Numbered from the stretch's first letter, positions 18,214 through 28,263 are shown. The stretch: 64,000 nt of DNA from Blattabacterium sp. (Blatta orientalis) str. Tarazona (GCF_000334405.1 NC_020195.1:434001-498000); one strand, 5' to 3'. Notes: generated from the sequence alone by a model not told the origin. Numbers and translations: made by a program.

Positions 18214-19275
18214 ATGAAAATAGAAAAAACCTTACATTCTAGAATAGACGAGATAGATTTTAACAATATTTCTTTTGGAAATCATTGTTCGGATCACATG
18301 TTTTGTTCAGAGTTTAGAAACGGAGAATGGAAGAATTCAATCATTAAACCATTCGAAAATATAAACATTTCTCCAAAATCTCTTGTATTTCACTATGGAC
18401 AGGCTGTTTTCGAAGGAATGAAAGCTTATAAAGATAAAAATGAAGAAGTTTTTTTATTTCGTCCAGAAGAAAATTTTAAAAGAATAAATAGATCTGCTAA
18501 ACGTTTAGAAATGCCCTCTATTCCAGAATCTATATTTATGAATGGATTAAAAAAACTAATAGATATAGATCGAGATTGGGTCCCAAAACATTATGGACAA
18601 TCTTTATATATTCGTCCTTTCTTAATTGCAATGGATAGAGTTTTATCTGCTAAACCATCTAAGGATTATTTATTTATGATTATATCTACCCCGGTAGATG
18701 CTTATTATGAATATCCCTTAAAAATAAAAATAGAAGAAAAATATAGTCGTTCTGCATCAGGAGGAGTTGGATTTGCTAAAGCTGCTGGAAACTATGCCTC
18801 TTCTTTTTATCCTACTAGATTAGCAAGAGAAGAAGGCTTCGATCAGATCTTATGGACAGATTCATCCACTCATACATGGATTGAAGAATTGGGAACGATG
18901 AATGTTTTTTTTTGGTTGAAAAATAAACTCATTACTCCACGAGCTAATGAAAATATATTAAGTGGAATCACTTGCAAAAGTCTTCTTGCTTTAGCTAAGA
19001 AAGAAGGAATAGATATAGAAGAAAGAGATTTAAGTGTTTCAGAAATAATAGATGGATTAAAAAAAGGAGCCTTAAAAGAAGCTTTTGGTTGTGGAACAGC
19101 CGTAGTGGTGAATTATTTTCAAACTATTAGTTATCAAGGGGTAAATTTTTCTTTACCAGATATTCCAGATGATCAAAGAACATCTATTTTATTGAAGAAA
19201 AAACTATTAGACATTCAGCATAACTTTTCGGAAGATCCTTTTGGATGGAGATTAAAATTAAAAAGATTTCTGTAG
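18214..19275 (+). CDS. ilvE: Branched-chain amino acid aminotransferase
   Basis: A fold-type IV PLP aminotransferase of 353 residues, catalysing the last step of valine, leucine and isoleucine synthesis (or the first step of degradation). The PLP lysine is in GFAKAAGNYASSFYPT, followed by the conserved DQILWTD and WIEELGTMNVFFW. Its place next to a branched-chain-type E1 suggests the two share 2-oxoacid substrates. argS starts 4 bases after its stop. Confidence 0.95.
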   Translation: MKIEKTLHSRIDEIDFNNISFGNHCSDHMFCSEFRNGEWKNSIIKPFENINISPKSLVFHYGQAVFEGMKAYKDKNEEVFLFRPEENFKRINRSAKRLEMPSIPESIFMNGLKKLIDIDRDWVPKHYGQSLYIRPFLIAMDRVLSAKPSKDYLFMIISTPVDAYYEYPLKIKIEEKYSRSASGGVGFAKAAGNYASSFYPTRLAREEGFDQILWTDSSTHTWIEELGTMNVFFWLKNKLITPRANENILSGITCKSLLALAKKEGIDIEERDLSVSEIIDGLKKGALKEAFGCGTAVVVNYFQTISYQGVNFSLPDIPDDQRTSILLKKKLLDIQHNFSEDPFGWRLKLKRFL

Positions 19276-19279
19276 TCTT

Positions 19280-21040
19280 ATGAATGATGATTTTCCATCT
19301 ATAGAGGGGACCATCAGAAAATCCATTTCTATTTTATACAGATTAGATCCTTGTCCTAGGTTGGATTTTCAATATACTAAAAAAGAACATCTAGGAGATA
19401 TTACTTTTGTTTTATTTTCTTTGTCTAAAATATTAAAAAAACCTGCAGAAGAAATTGGAAAAAATATTGGAAATTACGTAAAGGATCAATTAAAAGGTTT
19501 GATTAGTTTTTCTATTGTTGGGGGGTTTTTAAATTTTATTTTTAAGGACAGTTATTATCTTTATCTTCTTATAAATATGTTAAATAAAAATTTTTATGAT
19601 TTAAAATTGTCTGATAAAAATATCATGATTGAATATTCTTCTCCCAATGCAAATAAACCTCTTCATTTAGGTCATATTCGAAATAGTCTTATTGGTTATT
19701 CTTTATCCGAAATATTGAAAATGGTTGGATATAAAACTACTAAAATACAGATAATTAATGATAGAGGAATACATATATGTAAGTCTATGATAGCTTGGAA
19801 AGAATTAGGAAAAGGAGAAACCCCTGATAGGGTAGGGATGAAAGGAGACCATTTCGTGGGAAAATATTATAATTTATTTGAGAAAATTTATTGTGAAGAA
19901 GTTCAAAAATTTTCTCAAATAAATTATAATAATCAGAATTATATTCCAATTCTCAAAAAGACTAGAAATATGTTAAAAAAATGGGAATCAGGCGATTCTG
20001 AAACTAGGAATCTTTGGAAAAGAATGAATAAATGGGTTTATGAAGGATTCAAAGAAACTTATAAAAAATTAGGAATAATTTTTGACCAAGTAGAATATGA
20101 AAGTGATGTTTATGAAATTGGAAAAAATATCATAAAAGAGGGTTTTAAAAAGGGAATTTTTTTTCAAAAAAAAGATGGGTCTATTTGGGTGGATTTAATT
20201 AAAGAAGGTTTTGATCAAAAACTTTTATTACGATCAGATGAAACTTCTGTATACATCACCCAAGACATAGGAACTGCTGTAGAGCGTTTTAGAAAGTATG
20301 ATGATATAGATCAACTCATTTATATTGTAGGGAAAGAACAAGATTATCATTTTAAAGTACTTTTTACTATCCTGAAACGTTTAGGATACATATGGGTGAA
20401 AAAATTAACTCATCTTTCTTATGGAATGGTAGATTTGCCAAGTGGAAGAATGAAATCAAGAAAAGGGAATATTATAGATGCTGATAGTTTGATATCGGAA
20501 ATGTCTTCTATTGTAAAAAAAAATTTTTTAAAAGATTTTCCAAAAGAAGAACAGGAAAAATATGCAGAAATAATAGGAGTTGGAGCTATAAAGTATCATT
20601 TCTTACAAGTAGATCCTAAGAAAAGGATTATTTTTTATCCTGATAAGTCTATAGATCTCAAGGGAAAGACAGGTCCATATATCCAATATGCTTATTCGAG
20701 AATTCGTTCAATAGAACGAAAATTTACTTGTTTTTATTCCTTGACTCATAAGGATTTTTCTAATGAAAAATTGGATATACATGAAAAAAAAATGATTAAA
20801 ATTCTTCAAAAATATCCATTAATATTAAAAAAATCTGCAAGAGATTTGAATCCTTCTTTAGTAGCTAATTATATCTATGAAGTAGCTAAAATATTTAACC
20901 ATTTGTATCAAAATACAAGAGTAATAAACCCTTTAAATGTAATTCATAGTAATATTTGTATGAATATCATTCATGTGACAGGGAACATTTTAAAATCTGG
21001 AATGAATTTATTAGGCATAAAAATGCTTGACCGTATGTAA
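19280..21040 (+). CDS. argS: Arginyl-tRNA synthetase
   Basis: A class I synthetase of 586 residues, normal length. The N-terminal Add-1 type domain spans about 1-110. The HIGH motif is PLHLGHIRNS after the conserved SPNANKP. The KMSKS-like loop reads RMKSRKGNIIDAD. The C-terminal helical domain binds the anticodon (AYSRIRSIERK, ending in LLGIKMLDRM). It follows ilvE closely and precedes ffh by 16 bases. Confidence 0.97.
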   Translation: MNDDFPSIEGTIRKSISILYRLDPCPRLDFQYTKKEHLGDITFVLFSLSKILKKPAEEIGKNIGNYVKDQLKGLISFSIVGGFLNFIFKDSYYLYLLINMLNKNFYDLKLSDKNIMIEYSSPNANKPLHLGHIRNSLIGYSLSEILKMVGYKTTKIQIINDRGIHICKSMIAWKELGKGETPDRVGMKGDHFVGKYYNLFEKIYCEEVQKFSQINYNNQNYIPILKKTRNMLKKWESGDSETRNLWKRMNKWVYEGFKETYKKLGIIFDQVEYESDVYEIGKNIIKEGFKKGIFFQKKDGSIWVDLIKEGFDQKLLLRSDETSVYITQDIGTAVERFRKYDDIDQLIYIVGKEQDYHFKVLFTILKRLGYIWVKKLTHLSYGMVDLPSGRMKSRKGNIIDADSLISEMSSIVKKNFLKDFPKEEQEKYAEIIGVGAIKYHFLQVDPKKRIIFYPDKSIDLKGKTGPYIQYAYSRIRSIERKFTCFYSLTHKDFSNEKLDIHEKKMIKILQKYPLILKKSARDLNPSLVANYIYEVAKIFNHLYQNTRVINPLNVIHSNICMNIIHVTGNILKSGMNLLGIKMLDRM

Positions 21041-21056
21041 AAAAAAATAAACGTTT

Positions 21057-22172
21057 ATGTTTGAACATTTACAAAAAAAATTGAATAAAGCTTTTCATAT
21101 TTTAAAGGGAAATAGAAAAATAACTGAAATAAATATTGCAGAGACTATGAAAGAAATTCGTAGAGCTCTTATTGATGCTGATGTTAATTACAAGATTGCT
21201 AAAACCTTTGTTCAAAAAGTTAAAGAAAAATCTATAGGTAAAAAAGTATTAACTTCTTTAAATCCAAAACAGCTAATTATAAAACTAGTATATGATGAGT
21301 TAGTCACCCTCATGGGGAAAAAAAATAGAGAAATAAATATTTCTAATAATCCTTCCATTATTTTGATTTGCGGTTTACAAGGAAGTGGCAAGACTTCTTT
21401 TTCTTCTAAGCTCGCTTTTTTTTGTGTAGAAAAAAAAATAAAAAATCCTTTATTAGTAGCTGCAGATATTTATCGTCCTGCAGCTATAGATCAACTGAAA
21501 ATTATTGCAGATAAAGTTCATCTTCCTTATTTTTTTTTAAAAGAAAATAAAAATGTAATAGAGATTATTGAAAAATCTCTTATTTATGCTTCTCAAAAAA
21601 AGTATAATGTAGTTATTATTGATACTGCAGGTAGATTAGCTATTGATAAAAAGATGATGGATGAAATTCAAAAAATTTATCAGTATTCTAACCCAGATGA
21701 AACTTTATTCGTTGTGGACTCCATGACTGGACAAGACGCTATAAATACGGCTCAAATTTTTTCTCATACTCTGAATTTTGATGGGATAGTAATGACTAAA
21801 TTAGATGGAGATAGTAGAGGAGGATCAGCTATTACTATGTCTAGTGTCATTGGTAAACCTATAAAATTTATTAGTAATGGAGAAAAGATAGAAGATATAG
21901 AAATTTTTCACCCAGAAAGAATAGCTAATAGGATTTTAGGAATGGGAGATATCGTTTCTTTAGTAGAAAAAGTTCAAGAACAATTTAATGAGAAAGAAAC
22001 TCAAAAGATTTATAAGAAAATTTCAAAAAATCGTTTTAATTTTGAGGATCTTTTAGAACAACTTCAACAAGTAAAAAAAATAGGAAGTATGAAGAATCTT
22101 ATGTCCATGATTCCTGGCATGGATAGATTTTTTGAGCATAAAAACGAAAAAAAGATTCTTTCAAAGAAATAG
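21057..22172 (+). CDS. ffh: Signal recognition particle protein Ffh, open frame ending early in the M domain
   Basis: The open frame gives 371 residues against about 450 for the family. The N and G GTPase domains are complete: GLQGSGKTSF (P loop), DTAGR and TKLDGDSRGG. The M domain begins (LLEQLQQVKKIGSM, MSMIPGM), then the frame leaves homology at the A7 tract 22147-22153. Adding one A there gives KKDSFKEIESIILSMTPYER, a typical Ffh continuation, in the next frame. The rest of the M domain, which binds 4.5S RNA and signal peptides, is encoded at 22173-22407 after a second break. Whether a functional protein is made is uncertain. Confidence 0.9.
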   Translation: MFEHLQKKLNKAFHILKGNRKITEINIAETMKEIRRALIDADVNYKIAKTFVQKVKEKSIGKKVLTSLNPKQLIIKLVYDELVTLMGKKNREINISNNPSIILICGLQGSGKTSFSSKLAFFCVEKKIKNPLLVAADIYRPAAIDQLKIIADKVHLPYFFLKENKNVIEIIEKSLIYASQKKYNVVIIDTAGRLAIDKKMMDEIQKIYQYSNPDETLFVVDSMTGQDAINTAQIFSHTLNFDGIVMTKLDGDSRGGSAITMSSVIGKPIKFISNGEKIEDIEIFHPERIANRILGMGDIVSLVEKVQEQFNEKETQKIYKKISKNRFNFEDLLEQLQQVKKIGSMKNLMSMIPGMDRFFEHKNEKKILSKK

Positions 22173-22407
22173 AATCTATAATTCTATCTATGACTCCATA
22201 TGAAAGAAATCATCCAAAAATACTTGATGATGTGAGAAGAAAAAAAGAATTTCAAAAGGTTCTGGAGTTTCCTTAAGAGAAATTGACCTTTTTTTAAAAC
22301 AATTTTATAGCATAAGTAAAATGATGAAAACTATTCATGCTAGTTCAGGATCCAAAATGATAAAAAATTTTTTATCTAAAATGATTAATAAAGAAAATAG
22401 TAGATAG
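22173..22407 (+). pseudogene. ffh: Out-of-frame remainder of the ffh M domain
   Basis: Continues ffh in two other frames. One frame gives IESIILSMTPYERNHPKILD up to the A7 tract at 22240-22246. Adding one A there switches to a third frame, giving RISKGSGVSLREIDLFLKQF then SISKMMK, the SRP RNA-binding GSG motif and helix. This ends at a TAG at 22405-22407. The whole locus 21057-22407 is 1351 bases. With two added A it becomes 1353 bases or 450 residues, exactly the usual Ffh length. Conservation on both sides suggests recent breaks, slippage rescue, or base-calling errors. Confidence 0.88.
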
Positions 22408-22558
22408 GTTGTTTATATTGGATTAATTTTAATAAAAATTTTCTTTTATTGAAAATATTTTTAATTTTGTTCGTTTGATATGAATAATTTTTTCAAGACC
22501 CAAATGGGGATGATATACAATTTTTGATGGAATTATTATGTATATGAATGAGTAAACC

Positions 22559-24112
22559 ATGATGAAAGGTTTTTTAAATAGAGAAAGATTTTTAGGAATT
22601 TTAGAAAAAAAAAATATTTGGGATGTTTTGGTTATTGGAGGGGGAGCGACAGGATTGGGAATAGCTTTAGATTCAGCTTCTAGAGGTTATAAAACTCTTC
22701 TTTTAGAACAATCTGACTTTTCTAAAGGAACTTCTAGTCGTAGTACTAAATTAATTCACGGAGGAATACGATATTTGGCTCAAGGAAATATAAAATTAGT
22801 CTATGAAGCTTTACAGGAAAGAGGACATTTGTTGAAAAATGCTCCTCATTTGGTAAAAAAACAACGATTTGTTATTCCTATTTTTAGTTGGAGAATGGGT
22901 TTTTTTTATTGGGTTGGTTTGAAATTTTATGAATGGTTAGCTGGTTCTCTTAGTTTTGGAAAATCTCAATTTTTATCCAGAAATGAAATACTGAAAATAT
23001 TTCCTGAAATTCGACCAAATAGTTTGAAAGGAGGTATTTTATATTATGATGGACAGTTTGATGATGCTCGTTTGGCTATTAATTTAGCCAAAACTTGTGT
23101 TCAGCAAGGAGGAGTCGTGTTGAATTATTTTCAAGTAAAAAATCTTATTAAAGAAATAGGAAAAATATCTGGAGTGATAGCTTATGATCTTGAAACTAAA
23201 AAAAAGTATTCTATTTTTTCAAAAACAGTTATTAATGCCACAGGGGTTTTTTCAGATTCTATTTCTAAAATGGATGAATCTACATGGCCTATTTTAATAA
23301 AACCTAGTCAAGGGACGCATATTGTTTTAAAAAAATCATTTTTTAGCAGTTCCAATGCTATAGTCATTCCAAAAACTACGGATGGTAGAATTCTTTTTAG
23401 TATTCCATGGTATGATCATGTTTTGATAGGAACTACAGATACTTGTTTAGATAAGAGTGATCTTGATCCTAAACCTTTAGAAAAAGAAATAGATTTTATT
23501 CTACATACTTTTAAACAATACTTTGTATATACACCGAAAAAAAAGGATATTCTAAGTGCTTTTTCAGGTTTACGTCCTCTTTTTGTTCCTCGTCATTTTT
23601 CTTCTTCTGCTTACACTCATACTAAAGACATATCTAGATCTCATAAACTGATGATTAGTCCTTCTGGACTAGTAACTATCATAGGTGGAAAATGGACAAC
23701 ATATAGAAAAATGGCAGAAGAAACTGTCAATAAAGCTATTGAAATAGGAAAATTAAATAAAGTTCCTTCTATAACAAAAAATCTGAAAATTTATGGAGAG
23801 GATGAATCTCGCATTCAAAAATTAATTGAGGAAAATCCTCTATGGGAAAAACCCTTAATATCTAAATGTCCTTCTTATTATTGTACTGAAGCAGAAGTTA
23901 TTTGGATGGTCCGTCATGAAATGGCTAGAACGATTGAAGATGTTTTAGCAAGAAGGTTTCGTTTATTATTTTTAAATGCTAAAAAAGCGATAGATATAGC
24001 ACCAAGAGTAGCAGCATTAATGGCTCAAGAACTTTCTCGAGATAAAACATGGGAAAAATCACAGGTATCTGCTTTCAAAGAGTTAGCTATGCAATATTAT
24101 TATCCAGTTTAA
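22559..24112 (+). CDS. glpD: Aerobic glycerol-3-phosphate dehydrogenase (FAD)
   Basis: A 517-residue membrane-associated flavoprotein oxidising glycerol-3-phosphate to dihydroxyacetone phosphate and passing electrons to the quinone pool. The FAD dinucleotide fold is [13 protein letters not shown] near residue 23, followed by [17 protein letters not shown], and [20 protein letters not shown] near the C-terminal third. The start has two tandem ATGs. glpK and glpF follow in the same direction. The 151-base gap before it (22408-22558) is AT-rich and has no recognisable gene. Confidence 0.95.
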   Translation: MMKGFLNRERFLGILEKKNIWDVLVIGGGATGLGIALDSASRGYKTLLLEQSDFSKGTSSRSTKLIHGGIRYLAQGNIKLVYEALQERGHLLKNAPHLVKKQRFVIPIFSWRMGFFYWVGLKFYEWLAGSLSFGKSQFLSRNEILKIFPEIRPNSLKGGILYYDGQFDDARLAINLAKTCVQQGGVVLNYFQVKNLIKEIGKISGVIAYDLETKKKYSIFSKTVINATGVFSDSISKMDESTWPILIKPSQGTHIVLKKSFFSSSNAIVIPKTTDGRILFSIPWYDHVLIGTTDTCLDKSDLDPKPLEKEIDFILHTFKQYFVYTPKKKDILSAFSGLRPLFVPRHFSSSAYTHTKDISRSHKLMISPSGLVTIIGGKWTTYRKMAEETVNKAIEIGKLNKVPSITKNLKIYGEDESRIQKLIEENPLWEKPLISKCPSYYCTEAEVIWMVRHEMARTIEDVLARRFRLLFLNAKKAIDIAPRVAALMAQELSRDKTWEKSQVSAFKELAMQYYYPV

Positions 24113-24132
24113 GTCAGAGAGAACATCATTAT

Positions 24133-25599
24133 ATGCTTATGAAAAAATATGTGCTATCATTAGATCAAGGAACTACTAGTTCTAGAGCTATTGTTTTTGA
24201 TAGGATTGGAAATATTATATCCGTAGCTCAAAGAGAATTTACACAAATTTATCCTTATCCTGGATGGGTAGAACATAATGCAGAAGAAATATGGTCTACA
24301 CAAGCTTCAGTAGCTTTAGAGGCAATTTTAAAAGCAAATTTAGAAGGGAGAAATATTGTTTCAATAGGAATTACTAACCAAAGAGAAACAACTGTGGTAT
24401 GGGATAGAAAAACTGGAGAGCCTATTTATAATGCGATAGTATGGCAAGACAGACGGACATCTAGTTATTGTGATCAGATGAAGTGTGACGGTTTGACTGA
24501 AATGATTCGAAAAAAAACCGGTCTTATTATAGATCCTTATTTTTCTGCTACTAAAATTAAATGGATATTAGAAAATGTTCCAGGAGCTAGGAAAAAAGCT
24601 AATTCTGGAAAATTAGCTTTTGGAACTATAGATTCATGGTTGATATGGAATTTAACCGGTAAAGAAATTCATGTAACGGATGTCACTAATGCATCTAGAA
24701 CCATGCTTTTTAATATTCATACCCTTAGTTGGGATCAAGATTTAATCAAATTATTTGATATTCCAAAAAAAATGCTTCCAGAAGTAAAGTCTTCTAGTGA
24801 AATTTTTGGTTATACTACGGGTCATATCTTATCCCATAAAATTCCTATATCTGGAATTGCTGGAGATCAACAGGCCGCTCTATTTGGTCAAATGTGCACT
24901 AAAATTGGAATGGTCAAAAATACTTATGGAACAGGTTGTTTTATGTTAATGAATGTTGGAGAAACTCCTGTTTTCTCTCGAAATAATTTAATAACTACTA
25001 TTGCTTGGAAAATTAAAGATCAGGTTCAATATGCTTTAGAGGGAAGTGTATTTATTGCTGGAGCAGTTGTGCAATGGCTTAGAGATGGGTTAGGTTTACT
25101 TTTATCTTCAAGTGAAGCGGAAAAATTAGCCTCTTCAGTAGATAATACGGAAGGTATGTATATGGTTCCTGCATTTTCTGGCTTGGGGGCACCTTACTGG
25201 GATCAAAAAGCTAGAGGGACTATTGTTGGAATTACTAGGGGGACTTCTTCTGCCCATTTCGTACGTGCCGCTTTGGAAAGTATTGCTTTTCAAAATATGG
25301 ATGTTCTTAAAGCTATGGAAGCAGATTCTGGGATTTCTATAAAAGAACTTCGTGTAGATGGAGGAGCAACGGTTAATAAATTATTAATGCAATTTCAATC
25401 TGATATTTTAAATGTCAAAGTAGTTAAATCCAAAATCTCTGAACTTACAGCAGCAGGTGCTGCTTATTTAGCTGGATTAGCTGTTAATTACTGGACTAGT
25501 TTGGATGATATTCAAGATAAATGGAAATTAGAACAGGTTTTTGAACCAAAAGGGATGTCAAGTCGTTTGGAACGAATTCAAGGTTGGAAAAAGCAATAA
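24133..25599 (+). CDS. glpK: Glycerol kinase
   Basis: A FGGY-family kinase of about 488 residues phosphorylating glycerol. [14 protein letters not shown] (phosphate loop), [33 protein letters not shown] and [13 protein letters not shown] are all present. I place the start at the ATG at 24133, or 24139 two codons later. The open frame reaches 24049 but that part lies within glpD. Product feeds GlpD, and substrate comes through GlpF encoded 52 bases downstream. Confidence 0.95.
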   Translation: MLMKKYVLSLDQGTTSSRAIVFDRIGNIISVAQREFTQIYPYPGWVEHNAEEIWSTQASVALEAILKANLEGRNIVSIGITNQRETTVVWDRKTGEPIYNAIVWQDRRTSSYCDQMKCDGLTEMIRKKTGLIIDPYFSATKIKWILENVPGARKKANSGKLAFGTIDSWLIWNLTGKEIHVTDVTNASRTMLFNIHTLSWDQDLIKLFDIPKKMLPEVKSSSEIFGYTTGHILSHKIPISGIAGDQQAALFGQMCTKIGMVKNTYGTGCFMLMNVGETPVFSRNNLITTIAWKIKDQVQYALEGSVFIAGAVVQWLRDGLGLLLSSSEAEKLASSVDNTEGMYMVPAFSGLGAPYWDQKARGTIVGITRGTSSAHFVRAALESIAFQNMDVLKAMEADSGISIKELRVDGGATVNKLLMQFQSDILNVKVVKSKISELTAAGAAYLAGLAVNYWTSLDDIQDKWKLEQVFEPKGMSSRLERIQGWKKQ

Positions 25600-25651
25600 A
25601 AACAACACGTTCTTGGTCTAGCAAATAAAGTTTTTAATTATAATAATAATA

Positions 25652-26395
25652 ATGACAAAAATATCTGCAGAGATTATAGGAACCATGATTTTGGTTTTTT
25701 TAGGAAATGGAGTAGTGGCCAATGTTCTATTGTCTAAAACAAAAGGACATGGAGATGGTGGATGGGTCACTATCACTATTGGATGGGCATTAGCTGTTTT
25801 TATGGGAATATTAGTTTCCGCTCCTTATAGTGGTGGACATTTAAATCCTTCTGTAACAATAGGGTACGCTATAATTGGAAAGTTTAAATGGAATCTTGTT
25901 CCTGTTTATATATTTTCCCAATTTATAGGAGCTATGTTGGGGTCTTTATTGGTTTGGATTTTATATAAAGATCATTTCTCAGAAACTAAAAATGAACAAG
26001 ATAAATTATCTGTATTCACTACAAATCCTTCTATAAGAAATTTATATTCTAATTTATTGAGTGAAATATTAGCCACTTTTATTTTTATGTTTGTTACTTT
26101 CTACCTTACAGAAGAGTCTATTTTTTTTGATGAAAAAAAATATCCCCTTGTAGGATTAGGATATTTTGGAGCTTTTCCATCCGCTTTAATTATATTAGGA
26201 ATTGGATTATCTTTAGGGGGAACCACGGGATATGCTATTAATCCTGCTCGTGATTTAGGTCCAAGAATTGTATATTCTATAATTTCTTTATATGGTGGAA
26301 AAACAAAGAGTAACTGGGATTACGCTTTTATTCCTGTATTAGGACCTATTCTTGGTAGTTTAATGGCAGCTGCATTATATTTATCAATAAAATGA
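25652..26395 (+). CDS. glpF: Glycerol uptake facilitator (aquaglyceroporin)
   Basis: A 247-residue MIP-family channel with six predicted membrane helices and two half-helices. The second signature is canonical (GYAINPARDLGP, including the selectivity-filter Arg). The first is GGHLNPSVTIG, with Ser in place of the usual Ala (NPS instead of NPA). Together with glpK and glpD it makes a complete glycerol uptake and oxidation set. It ends with TGA, showing that UGA is a normal stop here. Confidence 0.93.
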   Translation: MTKISAEIIGTMILVFLGNGVVANVLLSKTKGHGDGGWVTITIGWALAVFMGILVSAPYSGGHLNPSVTIGYAIIGKFKWNLVPVYIFSQFIGAMLGSLLVWILYKDHFSETKNEQDKLSVFTTNPSIRNLYSNLLSEILATFIFMFVTFYLTEESIFFDEKKYPLVGLGYFGAFPSALIILGIGLSLGGTTGYAINPARDLGPRIVYSIISLYGGKTKSNWDYAFIPVLGPILGSLMAAALYLSIK

Positions 26396-26404
26396 AAAAA
26401 CTCG

Positions 26405-26425
26405 TAACTTTTTTTCAAAAAGTTA
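26405..26425. terminator. Hairpin between glpF and thrS
   Basis: TAACTTTTT at 26405-26413 pairs with AAAAAGTTA at 26417-26425 around a 3-base loop, a 9 bp stem. It is A/T-rich and lacks a long T tract after it, so it could be a weak terminator for the glp operon or a structure in the thrS leader. Confidence 0.4.
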
Positions 26426-26449
26426 TAGTTAACTTATTTGATTCGTATA

Positions 26450-27676
26450 ATGAATAAATATTCAGTTTCTAATCTGGATCACAGAAAAATAGGGAAAAAA
26501 CTAAAGTTTTTTATTTTTTCTGATAGAGTTGGAACGGGATTGCCATTATGGTTACCTAGAGGAACAATTTTTAGAAGAAATTTAGAAGAATTTTTGACGG
26601 ATATTCAGAAAAAATCAGGATATGAGATGATTATGACTCCACATATTGGACATAAAAAATTGTATGTGAGAAGCGGACATTGGGAGAAATATGGGAAAGA
26701 CAGTTTTAAACCGATTCAAACTCCTCATTCAGAAGAAGAATTCCTATTGAAACCAATGAATTGTCCTCATCATTGTGAAGTTTATCGTTCTCAAGAATGG
26801 TCCTATCGTGATCTTCCTAAACGTTTTGCAGAATTTGGAACCGTTTATAGGTATGAACAAAGTGGAGAACTTCATGGTCTGACAAGAGTGAGATGTTTTA
26901 CACAAGATGACGCTCATATTTTTTGTACGGATGATCAGCTATTGGAAGAGTTTAAAAAAGTCATAAATTTAGTTTTTTACGTATTTCGTCGTTTAGGTTT
27001 TTTGGAATATACGATTAGAGTTTCATTGAGAGATCCCAAAAAACTCCATAACTATATTGGATCGGATAAAAATTGGGAAATGGCTGAAAATGCTATTATT
27101 CAAGCTGTTAAAGAAGAAAAACTAGATGCCTCTCTTCATTATGGAGAAGCAGCTTTTTATGGTCCTAAATTAGATTTTCTTATCAAAGATTCTTTGGAAA
27201 GGAACTGGCAACTAGGAACTATTCAAGTAGATTATAATTTGCCTGAAAGATTTGATTTATATTATAAGGGAAAAAATAATGAGAGACTTCGTCCAGTTAT
27301 GATCCACCGTGCCCCTTTTGGTTCTTTAGAACGTTTAATCGCTCTTCTTATAGAACACACAAAAGGAAATCTTCCCTTGTGGTTGGTTCCTAATCAAGCC
27401 GTTATTCTTCCTATAAGTGATAAATATATAATTTATGCAAAAAAAATTTTAAATTTGATGTTAAATCATAATATTCGTGTGTTTATTGATGAAAGGAACG
27501 AGAAAATTGATAAGAAAATCAGGGATTCTGAAGAAAACAAAATTCCTTATATGATTATTTTGGGAGAAAAAGAAGAAAAAAATAAAATGATTTCATTACG
27601 ACGTCATGGATTAGGTCATATAGGGATATTTACTCTTTCCAATGGAATAGATGCTATTTTTAAAGAAACTAATTAA
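26450..27676 (+). CDS. thrS: Threonyl-tRNA synthetase, short form lacking TGS and editing domains
   Basis: A 408-residue ThrRS against about 640 in the family. It begins directly at the catalytic domain ([25 protein letters not shown]). Zinc ligands are in MNCPHHC, DDAHIFC and MIHRAPFG. Motif 2 is [20 protein letters not shown], and the anticodon-binding domain ([16 protein letters not shown] onward) is intact. The N-terminal TGS and the tRNA-Thr editing (N2) domain, which clears Ser-tRNA, are absent. glpF ends only 54 bases upstream, so no remnant exists. The frame opens at a TTG at 26438, but the ATG at 26450 is the likely start. Confidence 0.93.
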   Translation: MNKYSVSNLDHRKIGKKLKFFIFSDRVGTGLPLWLPRGTIFRRNLEEFLTDIQKKSGYEMIMTPHIGHKKLYVRSGHWEKYGKDSFKPIQTPHSEEEFLLKPMNCPHHCEVYRSQEWSYRDLPKRFAEFGTVYRYEQSGELHGLTRVRCFTQDDAHIFCTDDQLLEEFKKVINLVFYVFRRLGFLEYTIRVSLRDPKKLHNYIGSDKNWEMAENAIIQAVKEEKLDASLHYGEAAFYGPKLDFLIKDSLERNWQLGTIQVDYNLPERFDLYYKGKNNERLRPVMIHRAPFGSLERLIALLIEHTKGNLPLWLVPNQAVILPISDKYIIYAKKILNLMLNHNIRVFIDERNEKIDKKIRDSEENKIPYMIILGEKEEKNKMISLRRHGLGHIGIFTLSNGIDAIFKETN

Positions 27677-27716
27677 ATTTATAAAATTATCATAAAAAAG
27701 AAATTTTCCAGGGGGC

Positions 27717-28259
27717 ATAAAAAAAGAGAATATATCGTCCGTTACCGAAAAAAAAGAGGGACATCGCATTAATGCCTATATTAATTCTGATCAGGTGCGT
27801 TTAGTGGGGAATATAGTAGAAAACAGGATTTATTCTATCCAGGAAGCTCTTCAATTTGCTAGAGATAAGGAATTAGATTTAGTAGAAATTAATCCTAAAG
27901 TGTATCCTCCAGTATGCAAAATACTGGATTATAAAAAATTTCTGTATGAACAGAAGAAAAAAAAGAAGCAATTTAAAGCAAAACAAATTAAAGTAAATAC
28001 TAAAGAAATTCGATTTGGTCCACAAATAGGGGATCATGATGGAAAAGTAAAAATAAAGAGTGCGGAAAAATTTTTAATGCGTGGGGATAAAGTGAAAGTT
28101 TTTGTTTTTTTTAAAGGTCGTTCAATAGTATATAAAGATCAAGGAAAAATAAAATTGTTAAAATTTGCAGAAGAAATTGAAGAATATGGAAGAGTGGAAC
28201 AAATGCCCGTTATGGAAGGAAAAAGAATGTATATGATCTTAGCTCCAAAGAAGTTTTAG
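27717..28259 (+). CDS. infC: Translation initiation factor IF-3, probably with a rare start codon
   Basis: IF-3 keeps 30S subunits free and checks initiator tRNA. The conserved N-domain begins upstream of the first usual start: the frame reads [19 protein letters not shown], where HRIN and VRLVG are family hallmarks, while the first GTG (27795) is inside this block. The frame is open from 27696 after a TAA. No ATG, GTG or TTG lies between. The best candidate is ATA at 27717, just after GGGGGC, giving 180 residues; ATA at 27732 is another. E. coli infC starts with AUU, used for autoregulation. rpmI and rplT follow. Confidence 0.8.
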   Translation: MKKENISSVTEKKEGHRINAYINSDQVRLVGNIVENRIYSIQEALQFARDKELDLVEINPKVYPPVCKILDYKKFLYEQKKKKKQFKAKQIKVNTKEIRFGPQIGDHDGKVKIKSAEKFLMRGDKVKVFVFFKGRSIVYKDQGKIKLLKFAEEIEEYGRVEQMPVMEGKRMYMILAPKKF

Positions 28260-28263
28260 TATT

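Noticed and set aside
22408-22558. Possible small RNA (for example 4.5S RNA) after ffh
   Set aside because: I looked for the conserved SRP RNA loop and a long hairpin and saw neither; only AT-rich sequence with a short CCC/GGG pairing.
25640-25654. TAA triplet repeat before glpF as a phase-variation tract
   Set aside because: Only about four units, outside the coding frame, and common in AT-rich spacers.
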